A stretch of DNA of 18,463 nucleotides from an uncultured Pyrinomonas sp. (GCA_937135995.1 CAKZOF010000120.1:1-18463), one strand, 5' to 3'; shown: positions 5,990 through 13,862, counted from the first letter of the stretch. Notes: generated by a model not told the origin, from the sequence alone. A program made the numbers and translations.

Positions 5990-6107
5990 ATTCATCATCG
6001 TCGGTGCCTACGCTTTGGCGGCTTGTTCTTTATCCTGCCCTCGTGCGCAAAGAGCCATGCGCATGATTATCAAGGCGCACATTGGAAAGATCCTGTGCCA
6101 GTGGTGA
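5934..6107 (+). pseudogene. Truncated nucleotidyltransferase (MNT/AbiEii-like) gene, 5' part only
   Basis: ATG at 5934 has a strong ribosome site AAGGAG (5921-5926) 7 bases ahead. It encodes MLNRDYKEMLSCLKEDGVEF then IIVGAYALAA, the N-terminal strand and GAYALAA helix start of small nucleotidyltransferases related to AbiEii and DUF6036 proteins. In intact members a histidine or glycine region and a D-x-D catalytic motif follow. Here the frame changes into unrelated sequence after residue 30 and stops at residue 57, so the catalytic Asp pair is absent and the protein cannot be active. It overlaps the preceding small relic by 56 bases. Confidence 0.6.
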
Positions 6108-6216
6108 ATAGATGGGGTTCTCATCTCTAGGCTCCGAGTCGGTTTATCTTGGCAGCGAATTTTATAGTGAATCTCAGCAAAAAGGCTCAGTCATTTATAA
6201 CATCCCCCAAACCTGA
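6023..6216 (+). pseudogene. Possible lipoprotein-like fragment in two frames
   Basis: From 6023 one frame reads LFFILPSCAKSHAHDYQGAH, WKDPVPVVNRWGSHL and stops at TAG 6128-6130. From 6112 another frame reads MGFSSLGSESVYLGSEFYSE, SQQKGSVIYNIPQT and stops at 6216. Both have ordinary protein composition, and the change of frame falls near 6112-6128, as if one gene had suffered a frameshift. 'FILPSC' looks like a lipobox, but the start of the signal peptide is missing. It is joined to the nucleotidyltransferase relic without a gap. No family was recognised. Confidence 0.25.
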
Positions 6217-6450
6217 GAAATACCAATCTTCGCCTATCCAGCGCGCTTCTATTGCCACCTCATTCTTGTAAACTTCTCCTCCTTTGTCCACTTTCGCCAT
6301 CCCCAAAATGTGGTAACGGACTATGCCCTCAGCATCGTTAGATAGATCAACCACCCAAGTAGGTTTGAACTCCAAAAGGACGCTTCGATGCCCCTCAGCT
6401 ACGGACTTTTTGCTGGCATCAACATATGCTTTCCGATCAAACTCATCTGG
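6187..6450 (-). pseudogene. Unrecognised minus-strand protein, 5' end missing
   Basis: On the minus strand an open frame runs from just inside a TAA (6453-6451) to the TGA at 6189-6187, about 87 codons. It includes EFDRKAYVDASKKSVAEGHR near the start and VAIEARWIGEDWYFSGLGDV near the end. Composition and the steady strand-like pattern look like a real C-terminal domain. There is no ATG near the upstream end; the TTG at 6375 would give only 62 residues and has no ribosome site. The DNA is clearly more AT-rich than the neighbouring genes, which suggests foreign origin. No family was recognised. Confidence 0.4.
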
Positions 6451-6765
6451 TTAACAGAACATTCGAGCGCCGTTGAGTTTTCCGAGCGGGAGAAGATAAA
6501 ATCAAGCCTTGACTTCGTTTCGGTTCTGGAACGAAGTCAGCCTGCATGGTTGTAAATCGAGCGTCGGTTCAAGATGAAATCGCGTAGAGCTTCCACGCAC
6601 ACTTGCAAGATCATCCGCGCGACCAGCGCGTTGCACCTTCGTCCGCTTGATCTCCGCCCGAACCTCTTCGCGGACTAGCTCCCAGCTTCTCCTGCCGTCT
6701 CAACCACCATCAGCAAACGCTCGACCCATACGCTTGACTTTTCGACGAGAGAAAGGAGAAGAAAA
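6451..6765. other. Non-coding region upstream of the aminotransferase gene
   Basis: No gene is supported here. It contains the perfect inverted repeat at 6510-6539 and, at its end, the ribosome site AAGGAG (6753-6758). No promoter with both hexamers could be placed with confidence. Confidence 0.5.
6510..6539. promoter_or_regulatory. Perfect 10-bp inverted repeat
   Basis: TGACTTCGTT (6510-6519) and AACGAAGTCA (6530-6539) flank a 10-base loop. No T-run follows on either strand. It lies 227 bases before the aminotransferase start and could be an operator or an RNA hairpin. Confidence 0.45.
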
Positions 6766-8169
6766 ATGTCCGCCATTTTCACCGTCAACAGGCCGCAGAT
6801 CAAGACCGCACTACCCGGACCGAAAGCGCAAGAGATCATCAACGCCGATCACCGTTTCGTTTCGCCTTCTTACACGCGGCCCTATCCGTTCGTTGCGGCG
6901 CGCGCCGAAGGCGTCTGGATCGAAGACCCGGACGGCAACATCTTCCTCGATTGCAACGCGGGCGTCGCCGTCTGCTCGACGGGCCACTGCCACCCCGAAA
7001 TCGTCCGCGTCATTCAAGAGCAAGCGGCTGAATTGATTCACGTCTGCGGCACCGACTACTACTACCGGCACATGCCACTCTTAGCGCGCAAGCTCGATGA
7101 GATCGTGCCTGTGCCGAGTCCGACGCGCACGCACTTTGCCAACAGCGGCACGGAAGCGGTCGAGACCGCCTTGAAACTGGCGATGTATGCGACGGGGCGC
7201 GAAAAATTCATCGCCTTCTTCAATAGCTTTCACGGGCGCACGCTCGGGTCGCTCTCGCTCACTTCGTCCAAAGCGGCGCAGCGGCGCGGCTTTCGCCGGC
7301 AAGCGCTGGACGTCACGCACGTGCCTTACGCTTATTGCTTCCGCTGCCCGTACAACCTCGGCAAGCGCGAAGATGGTGCGTGCTGTTTGGGCGCGATCGA
7401 TTGGATCGAAAATCGCCTCTTCAAGACGACGTTGCCGCCCGAAGAGTGCGCCGCCATCGTCGTCGAGTGCGTGCAGGGCGAAGGAGGGTACATCCCTGCG
7501 CCGCGCGAATTCTTACAAGGCTTGCGTCGCATCTGCGATGAACACGGCATCTTGCTCATCGTTGACGAAGTGCAATCCGGGATGGGACGCACGGGCAAGA
7601 TGTTCGCTTGCGAACACTACGACCTCAAACCGGACATCATCTGTCTGGCGAAGGGGATCGCATCGGGCCTTCCGCTCGGCGCATGTGTCGCGCGCGCCGA
7701 TCTGATGACATGGAAGCCGGGCGCGCACGCTTCGACTTTCGGCGGCAATCAGGTCGCCATCGCCGCCGCTTTGAAAACGATTGAGCTGCTTGAACGCGAA
7801 CTGATTGCCAATGCCGCGAGCGTCGGCGAGCACCTGCAGCAGGGTTTGCGTCGGCTGATGGAAAAGCACGAAGTGATCGGCGATGTGCGCGGACTTGGCT
7901 TGATGATCGGCGTCGAGTTCGTCGAAGACCGAAAGACGATGAAGCCCGCGCCCGAACTTCGCGACCGCGTCGAGCGCGCCTGTTTCGAACGCGGCTTGAT
8001 CTTGCTCGGTGCCGGTACGAATACGATCCGTTGGTCACCGCCGCTTATCCTGACGCGCGAACAGGCCGATGTCGCCATCGAGATCTTCGACGAAGCCATT
8101 TCGGTCGCCAGTCAGGAAAGAGCATCGGGCGCGTTTTTCGCGGGCAAGGTAGGCGAAGTCGGCGGATAA
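6766..8169 (+). CDS. Class III PLP aminotransferase (acetylornithine/4-aminobutyrate type)
   Basis: This is a 467-residue fold-type I PLP enzyme that would move an omega- or alpha-amino group between an amino acid and a keto acid in the cytoplasm. Motifs: NSGTEAVE (from 126), FHGRT (155-159), VDEVQSGMGRTGK (266-278, with D267 contacting the PLP ring) and LAKGIASGLPLG with the Schiff-base Lys at 296. The insert CFRCPYNLGKREDGACC has Cys 191, 194, 206 and 207, typical of the subgroup called acetylornithine aminotransferase family or, in archaea, amino acid racemase/ornithine transaminase, not of plain ArgD. Substrate cannot be fixed from sequence. AAGGAG lies 7 bases before the ATG. The gene stands alone and ends in a hairpin. 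Confidence 0.93.
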   Translation: MSAIFTVNRPQIKTALPGPKAQEIINADHRFVSPSYTRPYPFVAARAEGVWIEDPDGNIFLDCNAGVAVCSTGHCHPEIVRVIQEQAAELIHVCGTDYYYRHMPLLARKLDEIVPVPSPTRTHFANSGTEAVETALKLAMYATGREKFIAFFNSFHGRTLGSLSLTSSKAAQRRGFRRQALDVTHVPYAYCFRCPYNLGKREDGACCLGAIDWIENRLFKTTLPPEECAAIVVECVQGEGGYIPAPREFLQGLRRICDEHGILLIVDEVQSGMGRTGKMFACEHYDLKPDIICLAKGIASGLPLGACVARADLMTWKPGAHASTFGGNQVAIAAALKTIELLERELIANAASVGEHLQQGLRRLMEKHEVIGDVRGLGLMIGVEFVEDRKTMKPAPELRDRVERACFERGLILLGAGTNTIRWSPPLILTREQADVAIEIFDEAISVASQERASGAFFAGKVGEVGG

Positions 8170-8178
8170 AATAAGATG

Positions 8179-8219
8179 ATGGATGATGAGCGGCGAGGAA
8201 GAAGCTGCTCATCATCCAT
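8179..8219 (+). terminator. 13-bp hairpin after the aminotransferase gene
   Basis: ATGGATGATGAGC (8179-8191) and GCTCATCATCCAT (8207-8219) are perfect inverted arms around a 15-base loop, starting 10 bases after the stop. There is no T-run, so it is either a Rho-dependent or 3'-protecting hairpin. It lies between convergent genes. Confidence 0.55.
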
Positions 8220-8495
8220 GCTGCGCCACCCGCCGATGCTCGACCGCCGGCAGTCGCTTCAAGCGGTTTTGCGTCTGGCGCACAAAGCGACCTCTGGTGC
8301 GCGACGCCCCGTCATCGCCGCTTCTAGTTCGGCCAACTTCGAGTAGCACATGTCTCCGCCGAAGGGCGGTTGCTGCCTTCGGCACAGATCAGGTGCAGAG
8401 AGGAAATCTTTCGTTTGAGGCGGTGCCCGGTTAACCTCTGCCGAGGTGAAACCGGCTATCCGATTGCCGGCAGAACCTTCGCGCGACGAGAACGT
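8220..8495. other. Convergent intergenic region with small hairpins
   Basis: No gene is supported. Small GC-rich hairpins are visible: CCGCC/GGCGG around GAAG at about 8357-8370, TGCC/GGCA around TTC just after it, and ACCTC/GAGGT around TGCC near 8433-8446. They may serve as transcription barriers for glmM, which arrives from the right. Confidence 0.35.
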
Positions 8496-9869
8496 TCAGC
8501 CAAGTTCGCGGCGGATCACGGAGGCGAGTCGTGCGGCCATCTCTTCGATCGTCGCACGATCTCGCCCTTCGAGCATGATGCGGGCCAGCGGTTCCGTTCC
8601 CGAGTAGCGAAGCAGCAGCCTTCCTTGGCCGTCGAGCGCCCGTTCGATGTCTTCGGCGCAAGTCTTGATCGCGGCGACTTCGTCGAACGCTACCTTCTCG
8701 CGCACGCGGACGTTGACGAGAACCTGCGGAAAGGGCACGAAGCCGGCAACGAGTTCAGTCAAACTCTTCGCCTTCTCGTGCATCGCGCGAAAGACTTGCA
8801 GCGCCGTCAGCAACCCGTCACCGGCCAGGCTCAAACGCGGGAAGATGATGTGACCTGACTGTTCGCCGCCGAGCGCTGCCCCGGTTCGCAACAGCGCTTC
8901 GAGCACGTACTTGTCACCCACTGGTGTGCGAAGCAAAGCGATGCCGCGCGCGCGCAGTGCCACTTCGAGCCCCATGTTGCTCATCACCGTGGCGACGACG
9001 ACGTTGCCTGAAAGCTCGCCGCGTTCCTGCAGGCGCTGAGCCATGATCCAGAGCACGGCGTCGCCGTCCACTGCGTTGCCGCGTGCATCGACGAAAAGAG
9101 CGCGGTCGGCATCGCCGTCGAAGGCGACGCCCGCGTCGGCACCATGCTCCAGAACGGCGCGCCGCAAGCTGTCGAGGTGAAGCGAGCCGCAGTTGCGATT
9201 GATGTTACGCCCATCGGGTTGGTTGTGAATCGGCACGACGCGTGCGCCCAATCTGGCGAAGAGTTCGGGCGCCACTTCGAAGGCCGCGCCGTTGGCGCAA
9301 TCGAGCACTACTGTCAAGCCTTCAAGGCGGAGTCCGGCGGCCTTGTCGCCGAGATGTTGAAGATAGAGTTCGCGCATCTCGGCGACGGCACGCGGGTTAT
9401 CTTCGACCGAGCGATCCGCGGCTTCGTCGGATGAGAGGGAGATTGGTGCGTCCGTCCGGCGCGCGGCGAAGATATCCTCTTCGATCAACCGTTCGGTTTG
9501 ATCGTCGAGCTTTTGGCCCGTCGGCGCGAAGATTTTGATGCCGTTGTCGGCGTAAGGATTGTGCGACGCGCTGACGACGACGCCCGCATCGGCGCAAAGT
9601 CGCTCGGTCAGATAGGCGACGCCGGGCGTGGTGATGATGCCGGCAGAAACGCAGTCGGCACCAGCGCGGCGCGCTCCGGTGATGAGCGCGCTGGCGATCC
9701 ACGCGCCCGATTCGCGCGTGTCGCGTCCGACGATGATGCGCGGCGCGCGTCCCAGCCGCGTTGCTAGGTGCCGCGCGAGCGACCATCCTGTGACGTGAAC
9801 CGTCGCGGCGTCGAGCGGAAAGCTTCCGGCTTCGCCGCGCATGCCATCCGTTCCGAAAAGTCTGGCCAT
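8496..9869 (-). CDS. glmM: Phosphoglucosamine mutase
   Basis: GlmM converts glucosamine-6-phosphate to glucosamine-1-phosphate on the way to UDP-GlcNAc and peptidoglycan. The start is taken at the ATG giving MARLFGTDGMRGEAG, the universal GlmM N-terminus, with a GAGAAGAGAG purine run ahead; the frame is open further upstream but that part lies inside cdaR. Length is 457 residues. Motifs: SASHNP with the phosphorylated Ser at 102, DGDADR metal site (251-256), GEQSGH sugar-binding loop (335-340) and RYSGTEP phosphate loop (421-427). It is the last gene of cdaA-cdaR-glmM, 25 bases after cdaR. In Gram-positive bacteria GlmM binds and inhibits CdaA, and this order suggests the same coupling. Confidence 0.96.
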   Translation of the reverse strand: MARLFGTDGMRGEAGSFPLDAATVHVTGWSLARHLATRLGRAPRIIVGRDTRESGAWIASALITGARRAGADCVSAGIITTPGVAYLTERLCADAGVVVSASHNPYADNGIKIFAPTGQKLDDQTERLIEEDIFAARRTDAPISLSSDEAADRSVEDNPRAVAEMRELYLQHLGDKAAGLRLEGLTVVLDCANGAAFEVAPELFARLGARVVPIHNQPDGRNINRNCGSLHLDSLRRAVLEHGADAGVAFDGDADRALFVDARGNAVDGDAVLWIMAQRLQERGELSGNVVVATVMSNMGLEVALRARGIALLRTPVGDKYVLEALLRTGAALGGEQSGHIIFPRLSLAGDGLLTALQVFRAMHEKAKSLTELVAGFVPFPQVLVNVRVREKVAFDEVAAIKTCAEDIERALDGQGRLLLRYSGTEPLARIMLEGRDRATIEEMAARLASVIRRELG

Positions 9870-9894
9870 GCTCTCTTCTCGTGGCGGTGCAGTT

Positions 9895-10854
9895 TCAATT
9901 CGAGCGTTCGAGCGATTTCGGAGAGATCGAGACGATTTCGAGTTGACGGACGATGTCAGCTGGCCCGCCGAGACGCGGGCGTACCGCCCCATCTTCGCCG
10001 CGTTCGAGCTTCAAGGTCAAGTCTTCGGCGCGCAACGACGCGACCACGGAACGGGGGCCGCGCACGGTGACGGTAGCGCGCGCCGCTTCGGGCCTGAGGC
10101 CAGCGCCTTCCACCGAGATGTCGGAAAGTCTTCTCTCCTCTTGCCGCTCGACGATCTCGATGCGAACGGCCACGCTCGGTTCTAGCGCGACGACTTTTGC
10201 GTCCGAGATGTTGATGGTCGCTTGCGGAACGGTGAAGCTCGCCTGTCGTCCGTTCAAAAGGATCGATTCCGTCGTCACCTTCTGCAGCGCCTCGACGTGA
10301 CTTTCCGGACCGCGCACCTTGACGCGGTCGGGAACGACTTGAATGCGACGAATCTCGTAGCCTTCGGGCAACGTCCCTTCGATGTGCGGTTCCACCGCGA
10401 CCTCGCGTTCGACGCGCCGTTCGAGCCGCAGCGGCAAGCGGTCCGGTTCGACGTCTTCGATGCTTACGCCTTCAGGCAGTTCCATCGAGATGCGCTCCGG
10501 CGTCAGGATGAGGACGCGCTCGCCGAGTTCGTATCCGCGCAGGTCCACCGTCGCCACCAGATTGCGGACGTTCAAAGCATCAAGCGCGCCTTTGGTCCCG
10601 CGCAGCGTGACCTCGACCTCGTCACGCGGTGCGTTACCTATTTCGACGTTCTCCGGCAACAGAAAGACGAGCGGGACGCCGCGCAGGCGGATCGTCGCTG
10701 GCGTGCGTTGTCCGGCGACCGCGAACCACAAAGCGAGCGAGATGGCGAGCGCCAGCGCCTTGAGCGCCCAATCGTCGAACAGCAAGGCATGGGCCCAACG
10801 GCGCGCCGCTTGCCACGCTTCGGTCGTATCGAATTTTGAGTCGTGTCCGTTCAC
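9895..10854 (-). CDS. cdaR: CdaA regulatory protein, YbbR-repeat protein
   Basis: This is a 319-residue protein with a short cytoplasmic N-terminus and one membrane helix at about residues 30-48 (KALALAISLALWFAVAG). A long extracytoplasmic part of repeated YbbR beta domains follows, seen as recurring 'V-x-V-T-L-R-G', 'V-K-V-R-G-P' and 'V-T-V-R-G-P' edges with 'LPEG' turns. YbbR/CdaR proteins bind the diadenylate cyclase CdaA at the membrane and modulate its activity. The start is GTG at 10854 with no clear ribosome site; an AAGGGCG lies about 13 bases upstream. It sits between cdaA (111 bases away) and glmM, as in Firmicutes. Confidence 0.9.
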   Translation of the reverse strand: MNGHDSKFDTTEAWQAARRWAHALLFDDWALKALALAISLALWFAVAGQRTPATIRLRGVPLVFLLPENVEIGNAPRDEVEVTLRGTKGALDALNVRNLVATVDLRGYELGERVLILTPERISMELPEGVSIEDVEPDRLPLRLERRVEREVAVEPHIEGTLPEGYEIRRIQVVPDRVKVRGPESHVEALQKVTTESILLNGRQASFTVPQATINISDAKVVALEPSVAVRIEIVERQEERRLSDISVEGAGLRPEAARATVTVRGPRSVVASLRAEDLTLKLERGEDGAVRPRLGGPADIVRQLEIVSISPKSLERSN

Positions 10855-10965
10855 TGGCAGTAGAACGCCCTTCAGTCGAAGTCACGTTTCAAGCAGATCG
10901 CGTTTAGCGAAGGTTCGTCGACGCAGACGATGATCCGCCAACCAGCGCGAAGCGCACGCTTGAGA

Positions 10966-11820
10966 TCAAGCCGACACCGCTTCTTCCGCCTCGCGTTCAG
11001 TTTCCGCCCGCAGCCGACGCTCTTCACGCCGTTGTCGTGGCGACTGCAGCGCTTGCAGAATGGCGGCGCGCAAGCGCGTTGCGTCGAGCCCACGTTTGAT
11101 CTGCCCGCGTTCAACAAACGAGATCAAGCCCGTCTCTTCCGACACCACCACGGCCACGGCATCCGTCACTTCAGTGATGCCGATGGCCGCCCGATGGCGC
11201 GTGCCGAGGTCTTTTGACAAAAGTGGATTGAGCGTGAGCGGCAGAAAGCAGGAGGCGGCCACTACGCGATGGCCGCGAATGATCACCGCGCCGTCGTGAA
11301 GCGGCGTGGTCGGATTGAAGATGGTCACGAGCAGGTCGTAGCTCAGTTCGGCATCGAGCCGAATGCCGCTATCGGCCGCGTTGGTCAACCCCGTGGCGCG
11401 TTCGATGACGATCAGCGCCCCCGTTTTAGTCGACGCGAGCGTTGTCGCGGCGAGCACGATCTCGTCGTAAACGCCTTCACCGAATTGCCCGCGATGCCGA
11501 CGCCACAAAGGCAAGCGCAGGCGGTTGCCGAACGAGATCAAGGCCTGGCGGATCTCGGTTTGAAAGAGGACGATGATCGCGACGCCAACGTAAAGCAGCG
11601 CGCCACGAAGGATGAACTCAAGGGTGGCGAGGCGTTGCCAGATGGCCAGCCAGTAGAGAAGCGCAAAGACCGACAAACCCGCCGCCATGGGAGCCGCGCG
11701 CGTCCCGCGCACGAGCCGCAGCACGGTGTAGACGATGACGAAGACCAGCGCGATGTCCACGATGCTGCGTGGCTCGCTGAGCCTTTCGAGATACTCTTTG
11801 TACGTCAAGAGCAGTATCAC
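10966..11820 (-). CDS. cdaA: Diadenylate cyclase, CdaA type
   Basis: CdaA condenses two ATP to cyclic di-AMP at the cytoplasmic face of the membrane. The protein is 284 residues, close to the family norm. Three membrane segments lie at about 20-37, 44-60 and 66-88. A DAC domain follows with the two catalytic signatures: DGA at 176-178 (HDGAVII) and RHR at 208-210 (LGTRHRAAIGITE). The C-terminus is a charged Arg/Glu-rich helix. The start is GTG at 11820, with AGAAGAGG a few bases ahead. It heads the cdaA-cdaR-glmM operon. A perfect 7-bp hairpin lies 40-56 bases upstream of the start, in the likely leader. Confidence 0.96.
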   Translation of the reverse strand: MILLLTYKEYLERLSEPRSIVDIALVFVIVYTVLRLVRGTRAAPMAAGLSVFALLYWLAIWQRLATLEFILRGALLYVGVAIIVLFQTEIRQALISFGNRLRLPLWRRHRGQFGEGVYDEIVLAATTLASTKTGALIVIERATGLTNAADSGIRLDAELSYDLLVTIFNPTTPLHDGAVIIRGHRVVAASCFLPLTLNPLLSKDLGTRHRAAIGITEVTDAVAVVVSEETGLISFVERGQIKRGLDATRLRAAILQALQSPRQRREERRLRAETEREAEEAVSA

Positions 11821-11859
11821 CGTGCCTCTTCTGTTCGTCGGGTAGCGGTTTCATCGTGC

Positions 11860-11876
11860 GGTGCTCAATGAGCACC
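11860..11876 (-). promoter_or_regulatory. Inverted repeat in the cdaA leader
   Basis: GGTGCTC (11860-11866) and GAGCACC (11870-11876) are perfect arms around a 3-base centre. In DNA it could be an operator; in RNA it would form a tight 5'-leader hairpin ahead of cdaA. Confidence 0.4.
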
Positions 11877-12201
11877 ACGTCGCATGCTTCTGTGTGCATC
11901 GCAGGTGCAGCGGTGAACCGGGCAAACAAGCCTTTGAACTTCCTTCATTGTCCGAAGGAAGTCAGACAATTTGCACGACCCCACGCGGAATTTAGCCCAT
12001 AACTTCTCCGAAATCAAGTGGGGACAGATAAACGCAGGCTCGCTTGCGGATGAACGCCGCGATCGAGAAGCATGCGATCGGGTTGAACCGGCGCGAGCAC
12101 GCCGTCTGCTTCGGTTGCGGGCGACAGAGCGCGTTGGGGCGCGGATTGAAACGGCGCGCGTTTCTGCTCTATGCTGCCCGCAGCAGGAGCGAGCCAGGGG
12201 C
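11877..12201. other. Divergent intergenic region between cdaA and the topoisomerase gene
   Basis: It holds a second perfect inverted repeat, ACTTCCTTC/GAAGGAAGT (11938-11946 and 11954-11962, 7-base loop). The plus frame is open from 11971 into the topoisomerase gene, but this extension is not family-like. No complete promoter was placed with confidence. Confidence 0.4.
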
Positions 12202-13245
12202 ATGGAAAGCGGGAAACGGCAAAACGGCGCGGCGGACAAGCGCGCGCATTGGTGGCGACGCCGCGGCACGAAGCGGCGCGGCTTCTGGTACGAAACGGCC
12301 GACGGTCAAAAGATCACCGACCAAACGATCATCGAACGCATTCAAAGCTTGGTCATCCCACCAGCATGGACCAAGGTGCGCATCGCGCCATCCGCGCGCA
12401 GTCCGATCCAAGCCGTCGGTTTCGACACCAAAGGACGATTGCAGTATATCTACCATCCGGGCTTCGCGGCGCGACAGCAGCAGCGCAAGTACGCGAAGAT
12501 CGTCCGCTTCGGCGAAGCGCTGCCGGTTCTACGGCGGACCACCAACGAGCACCTCGCGCGCGACGGTTTCCCACGCGAGCGTGTGTTGGCGGTGATCGTC
12601 CGGCTAATCAACGATCTCTATTTTCGCGTTGGGTCGGAAACGAGCGTGCGGCGCTACCGCACCTACGGCGTGACGACGCTGCGCAACCATCATCTTGAAA
12701 TCAAGCGCGGCGGACAGCTCGTCTTCAACTTCGTCGGCAAACACCACGTACGCCACCGCCGTATTCTCGTCGATGAAGAGTTGGCCGCGCTCATGCGCGA
12801 CATCAAGGCGCTCGGCGGTTCGCGCTTGTTCAACTACGTTACCGAGCAGGGACGCATCAAGCCTGTCACCGCGCGCGATGTGAACGAGTACATCAAGAGC
12901 ATCACTTCGGCCGAGTTCTCGGCGAAAGACTTTCGCACATGGGGCGGCACTTTGATGACCGCCGTTGAACTGGCCGACATCGGACCGGCCGAAGACGAGA
13001 AAGCGGCCAAGCGTAATCTCGTCAAAGCGTTGAAAAAGGTCGCCGAACGTTTGGGCAACACGCCGAGCGTCTGCCGTTCCTGCTACGTGCATCCGGCAGT
13101 GCTCGACGCTTATCTCGCTGGACGCACGCTCGAAGAATTCCGCCCGCGCCGCGAGCGGTTGATCCGCCGCCAGCAGCCCGAATACGAGCCGGAAGAAGTG
13201 GCGCTCTTGAAAATGCTGCGCGATCAGAGCGCGATGGCTCGGTGA
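12202..13245 (+). CDS. DNA topoisomerase IB (poxvirus/bacterial type)
   Basis: Type IB topoisomerases relax supercoils by nicking one strand through a 3'-phosphotyrosine. With the ATG at 12202 (AGGAG at 12185-12189, a long 12-base spacing) the protein is 347 residues, normal for bacterial members. Catalytic residues align by motif: R142 (YFRVG), K180 (NFVGK), R245 (DFRTWGG) and Tyr 295 (CRSCYVHP). The vaccinia His in 'GHTPS' is Asn here (GNTPS, N286), which I recall as usual in bacterial enzymes. The frame is open back to 11971, but those 77 residues look non-homologous. The gene is divergent from cdaA and convergent with aroK. Confidence 0.93.
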   Translation: MESGKRQNGAADKRAHWWRRRGTKRRGFWYETADGQKITDQTIIERIQSLVIPPAWTKVRIAPSARSPIQAVGFDTKGRLQYIYHPGFAARQQQRKYAKIVRFGEALPVLRRTTNEHLARDGFPRERVLAVIVRLINDLYFRVGSETSVRRYRTYGVTTLRNHHLEIKRGGQLVFNFVGKHHVRHRRILVDEELAALMRDIKALGGSRLFNYVTEQGRIKPVTARDVNEYIKSITSAEFSAKDFRTWGGTLMTAVELADIGPAEDEKAAKRNLVKALKKVAERLGNTPSVCRSCYVHPAVLDAYLAGRTLEEFRPRRERLIRRQQPEYEPEEVALLKMLRDQSAMAR

Positions 13246-13346
13246 CCTAAGGCGGATCGGGCGAACGAAACGTTGCCACGGCTGAATGCGCGTTTCCAAA
13301 GTAAAGATCTCGATACGAAAGCGTCTCCAGCACGACGCGACTTGGA
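13246..13346. other. Convergent gap between the topoisomerase gene and aroK
   Basis: The two genes end only 101 bases apart. No clear intrinsic terminator is visible on either strand. Confidence 0.4.
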
Positions 13347-13862
13347 TTACAAATTCAACGCGCGGGCGATCTGTTCGGCGAGTTCGGCAGGCGTCTTTTC
13401 GGCGCTCGCTTCGATGCGCAGCGACGCGAGCGCGTAGAGCGGTCTTCTTTGTTGATAAAGCGCGCGCGCCGTCTCTTCGCTGCGCGCCAGCGGGCGTTCT
13501 TCGGTCGAGGCGCGGATCCGTTGCCAGCAGAGTTCGAACGGCGCGTCGAGCCAGACGGTGACGACGCCTGCCTTGAGGAGTCGTCGGCGATTCGGTTCAA
13601 TGGTCCACGCGCCGCCGCCAAGGGCGACAACCGCCGCACCGGTCTCCGCGATCACTTCGCGCAAAACGTCGGCCTCGATGGCGCGGAAGCGATCTTCGCC
13701 TTCTTCGGTGATGATGGCAGTGATAGAACGCCCTTCGCGCTCTGCAATGCGCTGGTCCAGATCGATCATCGGGCAGCCGAGGCGCCCCGCCAGCGCTTGG
13801 GCAACGGTGGTTTTGCCCACCCCCATGAAACCGAGAATGGCGATGCGGGGTGTACCGGTCAT
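13347..13862 (-). CDS. aroK: Shikimate kinase
   Basis: The enzyme phosphorylates shikimate at the 3-hydroxyl with ATP. Its 171 residues are the family size. Visible features are the Walker A GFMGVGKTT (11-19) with K17, the shikimate-binding D34/D36 in MIDLDQRI, R60 in the DRFR box, the GGGA loop at 82-85 and the lid Arg in ERPLA. The ATG (13862-13860) overlaps the aroA stop in an ATGA junction, so its translation is probably coupled to aroA. The product of this enzyme, shikimate-3-phosphate, is the substrate of AroA. Confidence 0.95.
   Translation of the reverse strand: MTGTPRIAILGFMGVGKTTVAQALAGRLGCPMIDLDQRIAEREGRSITAIITEEGEDRFRAIEADVLREVIAETGAAVVALGGGAWTIEPNRRRLLKAGVVTVWLDAPFELCWQRIRASTEERPLARSEETARALYQQRRPLYALASLRIEASAEKTPAELAEQIARALNL

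Noticed and set aside
8360..8400. Small SRP RNA (4.5S-like) on the minus strand
   Set aside because: A GAAGGCAGCAACC string recalls the SRP tip, but the conserved GGTCAGG side and the matching long stem are missing.
8370..8858. Plus-strand open frame opposite the end of glmM
   Set aside because: It lies antisense to conserved GlmM coding sequence and has a random-looking composition.
11618..11929. Minus-strand frame overlapping the cdaA start (MHTEACDVVLIEHRT..)
   Set aside because: The stretch before cdaA looks protein-like, but the frame runs out of register into cdaA and has no recognisable domain.
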